Shown here in pieces: positions 46,982 to 57,764 of a stretch of 64,000 bases of DNA. The DNA is from Helianthus annuus (lineage: Eukaryota; Streptophyta; Magnoliopsida; Asterales; Asteraceae), in NCBI RefSeq assembly GCF_002127325.2, contig NC_035448.2:86818587-86882586 (forward strand). Direction: 5' to 3'. The stretch's first letter is position 1; each line of letters starts with the position of its first letter. The notes below the pieces were generated by a model. The model was not told where the DNA came from. It ran no database searches and saw nothing but the letters and a program-made list of their open reading frames with translations. The position numbers were made by a program, and so were the translations under genes.

Positions 46982-47616
46982 CTGTAAGGCATGTAACAAC
47001 GAGTCAACAACAAAGTTGAGTGAGTTCACGTTTGGTTGTTTAGTTTTAAGTTGTTTTCGAAAACGTGGTTTGTCTTTCGTTGGCGTAATTGCCGTGGGGG
47101 TTACCCCGTAGTTGAAAGAAAATTTAACCAGTTCATTCTTTATTACCCATACCCTGTCCATGATTAGTGGGGGCTTCCCCATGTGAACTACTAGACCGTA
47201 TGATATCGACTACTACGCAAGTAAGTTGTGCCCTACATCAGTGTCTATCATCACTGATGGTTTGCCATAGTCCATTAGTACACGCCCGTCCGACTGGCAC
47301 GGTGTGAGGTTTGTTAAACCTAATAGCGCTATTAACTAATGACCCGCTCGCCATTGGCCTCGGCGATTAAGTCGATATAAAATGAGGGACTTATGATAGA
47401 GTTTTGTCTAGTAAGTTAAAGGTTGTTGTCCTACACAAGGAGGACGAACGTACGTAGTTCTCCCAAAGAGAATACGCAGGATTAATACTGGCATCCTACC
47501 CGAGGAGGATGGCCATACATATCCTACCTAAGTAAGATATGTAGATTCCGTTTTAATTCTTTAACCCATTCCCAAACCACCGGGAATCCCATGCCTTAGA
47601 AAGTGTGTGAACTCAC
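46982..47616 (-). promoter_or_regulatory. Candidate leader intron in element D LTR
   Basis: Donor ACCAAG|GTGAGTTCAC and acceptor TTACATGCCTTACAG|GTCG. The donor decamer pairs perfectly with GTGAACTCAC at 47029-47020. A further upstream donor candidate (48740) could use the same acceptor. Confidence 0.55.
47428..47541 (-). repeat. Four stem-loops with unlike arms in element D LTR
   Basis: Arms: GTCCT/AGGAC (47428-47445), TTCTC/GAGAA (47458-47472), CATCCT/AGGATG (47492-47511) and CATATC/GATATG (47518-47541). Each pair is perfect although the four sequences differ. The left LTR has the same at about 39787-39900. Confidence 0.7.
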
Positions 47617-49579
47617 CTTGGTTTGCTCGGTTAGATTCTCAAATATAGCTAACAGTCAAGGTCGGTCAATCACGTCCTAATATAATTTACCAGTTAGTCA
47701 TTTAGTGGCTTTCAAACAGAACACAAAGTTCCTACACGTATCTATCACACAACATGCATCGTTTTAACGGTTTATGCCCATCTAAGTTTCCCATCCATTC
47801 CCCACTCAAAATCAAACATACAATAATGCACATAACATATATAAGATGTTAGATCATTCACGGATAGCATACTCGACATTTAGACACGCAAGTCACAACT
47901 TATCCCAATTCAGCATTTATATTCAAAACCGGCTGTTTTTGGACGTTTTAATAAAATAGTTAAATTATTCCAAAAATTCCCAAATTTTTATAGAATGTCT
48001 TAAACGTTCCATATTTATTGTGTAAAAATATCGGGGTCCGGTTCACTAACAATATTTTATAAAAATCATATTCCGGACTGAACTCAGATTTATGCATTTC
48101 TGACCACAGTCCACGGAACAATTTATTAAAAATTCATCGAGTGTCCGATTTACGAAATTCCAGTGGGGTAATTACAGATACATCAGTTGTCATCTACTGT
48201 ATGAATTCCATTAGCTGATTCATCATATTTTTCCAGTTACGACCAAAAACATAACACCTATTTTCAGCAGCAAAAATGCAGCTTGAGCTGCTGTTACAAA
48301 ATGACCTTTTAAAAATAGTAAACGGAGTCCAAAAATTATGATTCCGGTGCCATTAGAACCGTATTTCATAATAACATGTTTTAGACTTGAAATATCATTT
48401 TTGTAGAGTTTATGACCTGTTTACAGCCAACTGAAGTTGGCTGTAAAACTTGGACAGATTCTGATTTTCGGTGTTTAACCTTCTAAATCGTGTTCAATCG
48501 ATTCTGTTAACAAGTTTAGTGATTACAACAACGTTAAACATCAATATTAACCAGTAAATTATCAAGAAATCAGCAAGAATCATATCCACACAAGATCTAC
48601 ATGATTTACACCACTAGTTACTCTTTAACCAACATGTTCAAGACTTTAATGCAAGTTCTTTAGTGTTTCATAACTTTAATCATCAAATCACCTATTAACC
48701 ACTTAAATAACATGAAGAATGAACGGATCTAAGTTCTTACCACTAGCACAAGGCTAGGAGAGTTCGAGTGTAGAAAAGTGGTGGTTAAAAGCGAATAGAG
48801 AAGGTCTTTGCTCTACCGAGTACACCAAGCTTACTTGTTCGGTCTCTAGCACCTTTGGATGAGTGTAGAATGTTTGAAAGAAGCTTGAAGGTGGTGGTAT
48901 GGTGGTGTGGTGATGGCTGCCGAACCAAAGAGAGGAGAGAGTGAGGGTTTGGTTGAAGTTGTGATGTTGGTGAATGAATGGTTAATGTTCTCATGGTTCA
49001 CACTTATATCCATCTTCTCATGAAATCCTTTGTGTAATATGTTCATCATGGGGGGACAATATCTATTAAATTAATGAAATAAAATCCAAGTGTGTAAGGG
49101 CCATAATGGCCGTAGACTAGGTGGGGGGGGGGTATGTAGGCTAGGTTATAACCAAGTTAAGATAATTAGTTAGAATCTAATAATCTAGTTAGGTGGTTTT
49201 AGTTATGAGATATTTGTATAGGGTGTTATGATGTTCGGGGATCACAACTAGCTCAGAAAAATAAAGATAATGTGTTTGGCAATATTTTTGTGTTCCGGGT
49301 AAAGTCCGGTTGTTCGGTTTAGTGTTGTTCCGTTAAAGTGCTTAATTAATCCGTAAAGTGTCCTACATATATATTTTTGTAACGTTTTTAATTTTCAATA
49401 CTCAAGAAAGCATACCGGACTATTTAGTAACTTTTCTATACACTACTAGTATGTTAACAAGCACATATAAGTATAACACAATATTCAGAGAGCAGTTAAG
49501 TAATTCCACACAATCGTCAAGCACTTTAATTATCATTAATAAATTGTACGGAATACATGGAATTTTGAGGGTTGTCACA

Positions 49580-52500
49580 TCTTTATTCTTAACGCAGCAT
49601 AAAAACTTCCAACGCCCGCCAGATCCACTTTACAATTTCCCTGAAATACATGTAGTTTGAAAAACATCAACAAAAGTTTAGCGAGTTCATGTGTTCGTTT
49701 GTGTGTATGTATAAACCTTTGAAACGTTGTAAGTATGTATGTAAGTCCCTGGTATGTAGCAATAAGGAAAAAGAGATCACCAATGGTTTGCAAGGCCATT
49801 GATATGTGTGAAGTGATGCAGGAAGACACAAACCTAGCAGACTTGTACCGGGCTTCCGGTTGTAAGACATAGTCACCACATGGTCCACTCGACGGACTCA
49901 CGGGTGGGGCTCGCTACACCCAAATAGATCTATCACTCATGCCCCTCGGTCCTACAACGAGGATTGATGGCCTTAATCGCCCTACCCATTCACATGATCT
50001 AGTAATAACCCTCCTTAGCTAACCATACCATGTATAAAACGTTTGTAATAATCGTAACATGTATTTCACCCCCGAAGTATAAAACTGAAAACAGTTAAAA
50101 AGGGGGGGGAGACATGAACTCACTGTATTGCGTCTTGGGTACTCGTAACTCAAATCTCCTCAGCAACCACGACTGCCTACAATGTTCTAATGTCTATTAG
50201 ATGAACGGGCCGTGCCTTGCCTTAGTATTTACGTTTTTTTAGTTACGCTTACTCCATGTCTTCAATATTATTCCAAGTTATAATTATTTGTTAAAATAAT
50301 GATTATTTTAACTATAAATTACATTTGATTTTGGAATAATTGTTAAACGATATTTTGTAACAATATTTCTCACGTATTTCCTTCCCAAGGATGGGGGTAT
50401 CTTATACATGTATATCCGTATTCTTGTATTGGTATATCTTGCCATGTGTCGGCGTCGTATTCCAGTGCGTACGTATTTTATACATGAATACTCAATATAT
50501 TCCCAAAACAATGTATTTTCAAGTCTTACTTAGAAAATATATTTAAACTTATCTTGTCCAAAAACACTGTATCTCCCGAAAATATATATATTTCCCAAAA
50601 ATCATATATCTACTAAATATACTAGGAAAAATATATTTTTACTTTCCAAAAACAATACATTTTCTCTTCTTGTCAAAATATGATCTAATTTTGTAACGGT
50701 ATTTTCCAGAATAGTTTGTAAGTTACGTTTCAGCGTTCGGTTTCACAATATCAAGTGTGTAACTTATATTTTATTCCTTGTGATTTTTGATATTATTTTG
50801 GAGTTGTAAATTCTTGGTATTTGTAAGTTATATTATTTTATCCTAAAATAATATAACTATTCCACAAATTACACAAATATTCACACAGGTGTCTTTAATA
50901 TAAAATATATATATTCTAAATATATATTTATCCATTTTTATTTACAAAACCAACCTCCAATACTTTGTATTTTTGTTACAAAAATTATGGCAAAGTTTGT
51001 ATTGAAAAACATGGTTTAAGACATACTTGTAAACACTTGTTTAGAAAATATTTTCTAAGTGTTTGTATTTTTAGAAAATTTTGCCATAGTTCCCTTTGAA
51101 AATGGAGGTGTCCATGCTATTTAGCATATCATTTTCTTTTCAAAATCAACACACAATGATCAACAATCAAACCCTAAACATCTTGCACTTACCAAGTGCG
51201 AAAACTATACCATTTACATGACAACACGAACTTGATCTTTCACAAAACTTGTAGTGACTTGGTAAACTGTTTAGTGAGTTTAGTTATCCTTCAAAATATA
51301 TTTACTTCTTGATAAACCTCATTCTTGGATGTTTTAGATGTTTACAACTTGTAAGCATATTTTACAAAAATGTTTATTTATAATATCTTCTTGTTTTTCT
51401 AGTATTTCTTCACTTGTTTTTCCACTAAAAATAGTGTAAGTTTAGTAAAAACCATGATCTATTAGAAATCATATTTGAACTTGGTTTTCTTGGAAAATCA
51501 TTCACAAGTCTTAGATTCATAAGTCTACTAGCTTACTTTGTTTATTGTTTTACAAAAAAAAAAAAATCATTTTTATTCATCAAGTTCATGTTCACACAAG
51601 AAGATGATCATCATATGTTATTACATGATCATCCTACCACTTGCTAGATTATGTATTTAATCACTATCTAGCAAGCTCCATGTGATGATTAACATCATCA
51701 TCTCAAGAAATCAACAAGCAAATATCATTCATATACTAAACAAGCTTGTTTAAACAAGATTTCATCATATTTCATCTTATGTTTCAAGATTCAAGTGTAT
51801 GTCTTTTAGTGATCTTGTGATTTTCAACATAACATATCTTTTAACCACTAAAAAAATAGAAGTAAACAAGAGTGGTGAGAGCCTTACTACTAGCTTTAAG
51901 CTAGAGAAGATCAATGATGAAAATGGAGTGGTTAAAAGCAAACGGAAGAGGTCCTTGATGATCCACAAGCTCCAAGCTTCATTAGTAACCTTCTTACAAC
52001 TCAAGATGATCTTGGAATGGCTAGATGTTGGATGAAAAATGGTGATGGTGGTGGGGTTACTTACGGCCGAAGTGAGGGGGAGGGAGAAGGAGAGTTGAAG
52101 TGTGGAGAAGATGGTGATACTTATGTCTACTTATAATCCTTATTCTCCTTTGTTAATTGGTTTATATGTTTCAATAAGTACACACAAATCTTTTCAAATC
52201 TTAAGAAAGATCATATGGAGATTTAGGAAGATTAGATAAATCTTGAGTGTGGGGGCCACCTTGGGCCGTAAATAAGAGAGGGGGAGGGGGGGGGGGGGGT
52301 AAATGTAAGTTTTGATGGTAAGTAGGTAAATTAGTGGAGGTTAAGTGTAATATCTAGTGTTTTAAGTGTATGATGCATTATGTAGTATGTTAGGGTGTTC
52401 GGGAACATAACTAGCCAAGAAAGATAAAAACAATGCTTCTAGCAATATTTTGGTGTTCCGGGTAATGTCCGGTTGTTCGGTTAGATACCAGTTCGTTAAA

Positions 52501-53107
52501 GTGTCAAGTTATTCCGTTTATGTAACTTTTCATGACACTTTTAATTCCCGACACTTAGGAAAGCATACAGGACTATTTTGCCATATTTTTGCATGTTATT
52601 AGCATGTTAAATTGCTGATTTTTGCTGATTAATGCAGAATTCTACACTTTGAGTGGGTTTTAGGCACTTTCCGGTATTTAAACTATCACCTAGTGACGTA
52701 GTTTTATGGTCCTTACTTCCTTACACTCCATACTAGTGTAGTACCTTGTCTTTGGCCCTTACGGGGTCTCAAAACATTGTCTGTCTATGTACTGACATTG
52801 TCAGCATGTTTCTGAGCTATCCGCTAACGGTGAAAAAGAGGGAAAAAGTTGTTGGTCTATTAAAGACGAATTTAATTCACAAATTTGATGGGTTCGGTAA
52901 CCATATTAGGCAAATCAGGATCCTGTAAAATATTGAAGAATGAAGGATGTGATAAATGGTGTGACAACATGAAATGTGATGCACATGTGTATATGATACA
53001 GAAATCAGAAAGCAGTTTAAGTTATCAGTTGTAATTAAGCACAGTCATTAAGCACTAATCAAGATTAATTAATTGTACGGATACATGCAAATTTGACAGT
53101 TGTCACA
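49580..53107 (-). repeat. Right (5') LTR of element C, second part
   Basis: It continues from 39015 after element D and ends TTGTCACA at 53107. It includes an ATTATAAG box (52130-52137), donor-like GTAAGG (51887) and GTGAGTTCATG (50123), and acceptor ACATGTATTTCAG ending at 49641. An AT-rich stretch occupies 50220-51100. Bases 51825-53107 match the left LTR fragment. Confidence 0.82.
49641..50123 (-). promoter_or_regulatory. Candidate leader intron in element C LTR
   Basis: Donor TACA|GTGAGTTCATG at 50123; acceptor CATGTATTTCAG|GG ending at 49641. CATGAACTCGC at 49691-49681 pairs with the donor at 10 of 11 positions. The CATG end differs from the CAC end of A, D and H, and its partner differs to match. 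Confidence 0.5.
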
Positions 53108-53949
53108 CAAGCAACCCTAGACATGAACCCTTGATCACCAGATCATCATCAAACACATATCCATATCACCGATTCCTTAACTATACATAAACAACTGATA
53201 ACATACAATGTCAACCTCAAACAGAAGCATCAACTATGAGCAGTGAATCATGAATGAATACAAATCATAGGGGTCTCAACCTGCCAGTTCTAATCCAATC
53301 AATTAATCAATTAAACTATCAAAGCCCTTATACGAAAAATACCACATACAATCCATTAAATTCCTAACATAACAGTTGCAATATTTTAGTGAACCTTAAG
53401 CATACACAACATTACATCATCAAGACTACATCGATCAATAAGGTTGACACTAACCGTGATACTGAAGGGTTGAGATAGGTCAAGATGGAACGAACGCCTC
53501 TAGGTTTCGTACTGCCGTCGCACAGAGGATAGGGAGAAAGATTCTAGGGTTTCGCTAAACAAAATAACTTACGTAACTTATGCCAAAACACAGTTCTTAT
53601 AACCTGAACACCATTGGGCCTCACATGGGCCAAAAGCCCTTTGTCGGCGAAACCCCATTGGACGAAATTCCAATGTTTCGTCGTGATGATCATGGCGAAA
53701 CACCAGGATTTCGTCGGGTATAGATAATGGCGAAAGTTTATGGTTTAATTGTTTGACGAGGGAGATTTGTGGGATTATAACTGAGATTACAGAAGTTTCC
53801 AATACCAACACTAATCAAACACTAGTCAAACATTAACACAGTAATTCAATCACATTTCAAACATACACAATTACAATGCAAAACAAATGTGAAAACACTG
53901 GTGCGAAACAAGTATTGTTTCGAGGAAAGACCTTGAAAGTTCGGGTTGT
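53108..53949. other. Unannotated sequence
   Basis: About 0.84 kb between element C and the LINE remnant. It holds repeated GCGAAAC / TTTCGTCG phrases (53640-53720) but no open frame with recognisable features. It could be the flank into which C inserted. Confidence 0.5.
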
Positions 53950-55918
53950 GACAGTAAGTTTTGAAGGTTCCAATCTCCCAAAAAGATAACGTCGTCTACG
54001 TATAACGAGTGGGAGATGATAGGGCCTTGATTTGGAAGCTTGATGTAGGGCTGTCCAAACTGCTCGACGATCGCTCAAAAAATGCTCGAAAAATGCTCGT
54101 TCGATTTCTGCTCAGTTTGTAAATGAGCCGCTCGGCTCGGTTCGATTTGAAAACAAGCCAAGCATGAGCAAAGGCCCGCTCGCTCGTCATTCGCTTGAAC
54201 TATTTTTATTAAATAATTAATATATATTATAGATTTTAAAGATTTATATATATATATATAGTTATATAGATAAGTAGCCCAAAAAACTTAAAGCCCAAGA
54301 AACATACTAGCCCAACTCAATAACAAAACCTAACCCTAATTCCTAAAACAATCACATAAGCTCACTGCCAGAATCGCATATTCACATACCTCGGCACCTC
54401 GCTGTTGCTCAACTGAAAAAATGGAATCTCGCTGCTGTAATTGATGAATCGGGAGAAAATCTAGTGAGATATCTAGACAACATTGATGTATTTTCAGCAG
54501 AGGATCCAAATACCTCGCTGCTGCTCAACTGCTCAAGTTCAACTCATACGGAATCTCGCTGCTCTAGTTCAACTCAACTCAGATTACTTTCAGAAGAGGA
54601 TCCAAATCAGTAGAGGTACAATCTTGATTGATATGAATGTATTGTTGTATCAATGAATCATGATGAAATAGTGTATGTGTAGTTATAACTTATCTTCAAA
54701 CTAGATAATTATGAAGAAATTATGATGATCATATCTGTTATTAAACACGTGTAAGTGATGTTAATGTTCTATTGAAAAAGTAAGTTATGTTGATCTGGTA
54801 ATGTAATTTATATTTTGGATGAACTAGATTTGATGTTAAGAAAATCGAGTGTAGCTCTTTACTTTTTGGACATTTGCGGTGATCTTTTGTTTTAACGATA
54901 CTTTTGTTATGCTTATGTTCAATTGAGCTTATGTTATGCCTAAATTGTTTAAGCTGAGTATAATACATTGTGGATCTAAGCTGCTCATGTTATGCCTAAA
55001 TTGTTTAAGCTGAGTATAATACATTATGGATCTAAGCTGAGTTTAAGCTTAGTATAATACATCAAACATTTTTAGAATCATGATTTAGTTATGTATTGCT
55101 TTTGTTAGTAAGGTGTTGGACATGTTTTAATTAAGTTAGGATTTGTTTTTGTTGAATGCACTCTTGTAATAGTCTTGATTTCAGTTTTTTTTTTGTTTTG
55201 CTACACATGTTTTAATTTCGATGCTGAGAAAAACCGAGCGAAAATGATCCACTCGATTCAAATTCAATCTGAGCACGACCATCACTTTTGTGCTCGATTT
55301 TTCAAATTCGATCCGATCGGATCGGTTGTAATTCAATCCGAGCACGAGCAGACCCTCGACCGGATCGGATCGGCTCATGAACACCCCTAGCTTGATGCCA
55401 TTAAACATGCCAATTTCGACCGCTGAATTAATAAGCGTCGACAAGCCTTCCATAGGAATAATGAAGAGGAAGGGAGAAAGAGGGTCACCCTGCCTAACCC
55501 CCTTTTACATATTGAACTCCTCCGTAGGGGCCCCGTTTACAAGGACCGAGGTTTTAGCGGACTTGAGATAACCTTTAATCCATCATCGCCATCTACCCGA
55601 AAAACCCATCTTATCCATGGCGAAGTCAACTTTGAACATAAGCATCTTTTTTCCGGACTTTCTAACCCAGTCTTGAACAACATTAATGAGAACGTGCCCG
55701 TCGAAGATGTTACGGCCTTTGATGTAGGTAGTTTGTTCAGGGCCGATGATGCTTTGAATGACTTTCTGAATTCTGCCGGCCAAGATCTTTCCTATAATCT
55801 TAAGCATACATCCGATCAGACTAATGGGCTAATAATTATCAAGCGAAGAAGGATTAGAAGATTTCGGAATCAAGGCCAAAAACGAAGGGTTACTGCCCTT
55901 CGTTATGTTCTTTTTACG
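53950..55918 (-). pseudogene. LINE reverse transcriptase pseudogene, split by a hAT-like element
   Basis: The minus strand from 55918 reads PSFLALIPKSSNPSSLDNY, a stop, PISLIGCMLKIIGKILAGRI, PEQTTYIKGRNIFDGHVLIN and LMFKVDF, the classical start of plant LINE RT. A short deletion removes the block with the first catalytic Asp. It continues MGFSGRWR, then GVRQGDPLSPFLFI and MEGLSTLINSAVEIGMFNGI. After the inserted transposon (54046-55389) it ends with IISHSLYVDDVIFLGDWN, the catalytic YxDD box (YVDD instead of the usual YADD). Stops and the deletion show it is dead. Confidence 0.87.
54046..55389. mobile_element. Non-autonomous hAT-like DNA transposon
   Basis: This 1344-bp insertion is flanked by the 8-bp duplication GCTTGATG (54038-54045 and 55390-55397), the hAT size. 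Ends TAGGGCTGT and ACACCCCTA form an imperfect terminal inverted repeat (8 of 9). Subterminal regions are rich in GCTCG and CGATC motifs on both sides, as hAT transposases need. No transposase frame is present. A 56-bp tandem duplication lies at about 54925-55038. Confidence 0.87.
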
Positions 55919-56058
55919 ACCAAATTCGTTTTCAAATGAGTTTTCCTCACGTGAAATATGATACACGACCTTAATTAATTACAAAAATCCATAAATACAT
56001 GTATATTCAGAAAAAAAAAGTAAAAATATATAAATGAAGTAGGTGTTGATGTTGGGTA
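55919..56058. other. Short flank between LINE remnant and copia element G
   Basis: 140 bp of AT-rich sequence with no feature. GGGTA at 56054-56058 would be G's target duplication if the other copy matches. Confidence 0.4.
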
Positions 56059-56912
56059 TGTTGGAATTTTCGTGTAACTTTTATAAAATAATTTTAGTCA
56101 ATTTGTCAAACAAACTGAACGCAGCGGAAAACATGTACACGAGGTTCGGTTCTAAACCGTTTCCACCAGTGATCTCATTACAATCAAAATAGGTTATAAT
56201 AAAATTAAAGAATCGTGACATCCAAGAAAGGCACCTTGGTTCAACGAACGATCTCGCTAGATGATCGTTGACCACGAAATCATGTTTGTTCGTTTGAAAC
56301 GATTTCAAACGAAACCTTACTCTAAAAAAAAAATAAAGTTCGAAACTTTACCTTATACGTAATAGAAGAAACAAAAGGATTTGTTTTTCTAGCTAATTAA
56401 AATCAGCTCCTTCTCTTCACGTTCTCTTTGCGACGGCCAAGATCAACAAAAATTGAAGTTTTTTTATCCTCCTTTTGTTCTGTTTCTTTTTGGACTTTTG
56501 AAAGCTTTTTCACCATCAACTAAAAGTTCCGTATCTTTATTATTAATAGCTACCAAAGTTTAATAGATAATTATCATAGAGATCTTATTGAGTTTAAAGA
56601 TATATAAGGATTAAGATTTGTAATCTAATTACAACTTCTTTATAATTATCTTTATCTCTATTTTTAATTATCTAAATAACTAATAATATATGTATATATA
56701 TTATAATTAACAAATTAATTATAATGTTAAATCCGGCTCTATGTAATTATTCTAAATAATTACTCATTTCTTTTATTACGCTTATTATTTCGTGATCCGG
56801 TGATTAACGATTAAAACACCGTAACAAGTTCGTTGCCCAAAGTGTAACTCTTTGGGTCGTACCTTGACGACAACATTGAATTATAATCGAAAATTGAACA
56901 TTATATCCAACA
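56059..56912 (-). repeat. 3' LTR of copia element G
   Basis: 854 bp with 7-bp terminal inverted repeats (TGTTGGA / TCCAACA). The AACAATCTCCCACTTGG junction is a common copia LTR/purine-tract signature in plants. Confidence 0.82.
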
Positions 56913-56925
56913 ATCTCCCACTTGG

Positions 56926-57764
56926 TCGATTGGCCGATTAAGTTTCAATGTAGACAATAGTGGGTGCCTAGCTGCATCATATTGCCCCCGGCAAGGTATG
57001 ACATACTTATGTCAACTAATTCTTTGCAGTAATCAAACCTATGGTTATGCAAATACTATAGCCCTGGTAATCGACTCATTTATCCCTCTGTATTGAACAC
57101 TTGTTGAACATGAGACATGGATCGAATTCATTCTCATATATTATTCAACCATTTCTAATTTCGTTCCTGATTTGTAAGTGGTTTATCAAACTATTACTAG
57201 TTCGAGCGTGGCCACGCGTTTAACACCAGTTCAAATCAACGAAAGGCGCCAGAGTGTTCATCTTCTAAGTATAGAAGCACAGATCCCTTTAGCTACAAAC
57301 AACTCCAACTAAACTTCGGATCATTCCCAAAACTATCCTTATTACAGCCAGTTACGTACAGCGTTAGATAGAATCAAAGAGCAACCATTCATTTAAGTTA
57401 GTTCTAGTATGTACCGCAGGTCTAAGGATACAATGATCATACCTATTCAAAATGTCTTGTGACTAAGATCCATGAAGATCATTTTGAAACGAGTTACGCC
57501 CAATATGATTCAACTAATCATATCAGTGAATATGGTTCTCAACACTTTGAGTATCCATGATATGGATCAACCATCTAATTCACAATAGTCTTTTACCAGA
57601 TTGGTTCTCACGAATCAGATAGACTAAGGACATTTTAGAATACAAGATTCATAGATACTTAACGTACTAATATTTGAACACAAATATAATAGTTTAAAAG
57701 ACATTCAACCATTAAATTCAAATAAACATAAAATACTGTTTACAGTTCAAAATGCACCAAATTA
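56926..57764 (-). other. 3' untranslated region of copia element G
   Basis: Between the pol stop (57765) and the polypurine tract. No open frame of note. Confidence 0.5.

Larger units (their letters stand above)
39016..49579 (-). mobile_element. Ty3/gypsy element D, complete LTR pair, gag lost
   Basis: LTRs 39016-41938 and 46658-49579 (2923 and 2922 bp) are nearly identical, with only scattered single-base differences. Target duplication TCTTT occurs at 39011-39015 and 49580-49584. The minus-strand order is primer site, gag exon 1, about 0.8 kb of unrelated sequence, protease-RT-RNase H, integrase, chromodomain-like tail. The lack of gag beyond exon 1 makes it dependent on other copies. Confidence 0.94.
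46658..49579 (-). repeat. 5' LTR of element D
   Basis: Partner of 39016-41938. In the element sense it carries a TATAAG box (49008-49003), a leader-like exon, a donor-like GTG|GTAAGAACTT at 48740, a second donor GTGAGTTCAC at 47616, four stem-loops (47541-47428), the complementary GTGAACTCAC (47029-47020) and an acceptor CATGCCTTACAG ending at 46982. Confidence 0.93.
21296..53107 (-). mobile_element. Ty3/gypsy element C, oldest host of the nested stack
   Basis: The left LTR remnant (21296-22503) matches the end of the right LTR (51825-53107). A primer-site complement (38698-38709) and LTR start TGTCACACCC (38713) mark the 5' side. The right LTR (38713-39015 plus 49580-53107, about 3.8 kb) is split by element D. 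Inside are gag and protease remnants, insertion E, solo LTR F and a long leader. RT is only a short decayed N-terminus; RNase H and integrase are absent. Confidence 0.82.

Noticed and set aside
55181..55453. Independent 90-aa gene
   Set aside because: The C-terminal half runs into the hAT element; only the MEGLSTLINSAVEIGMFNGI part is real and belongs to the LINE RT.
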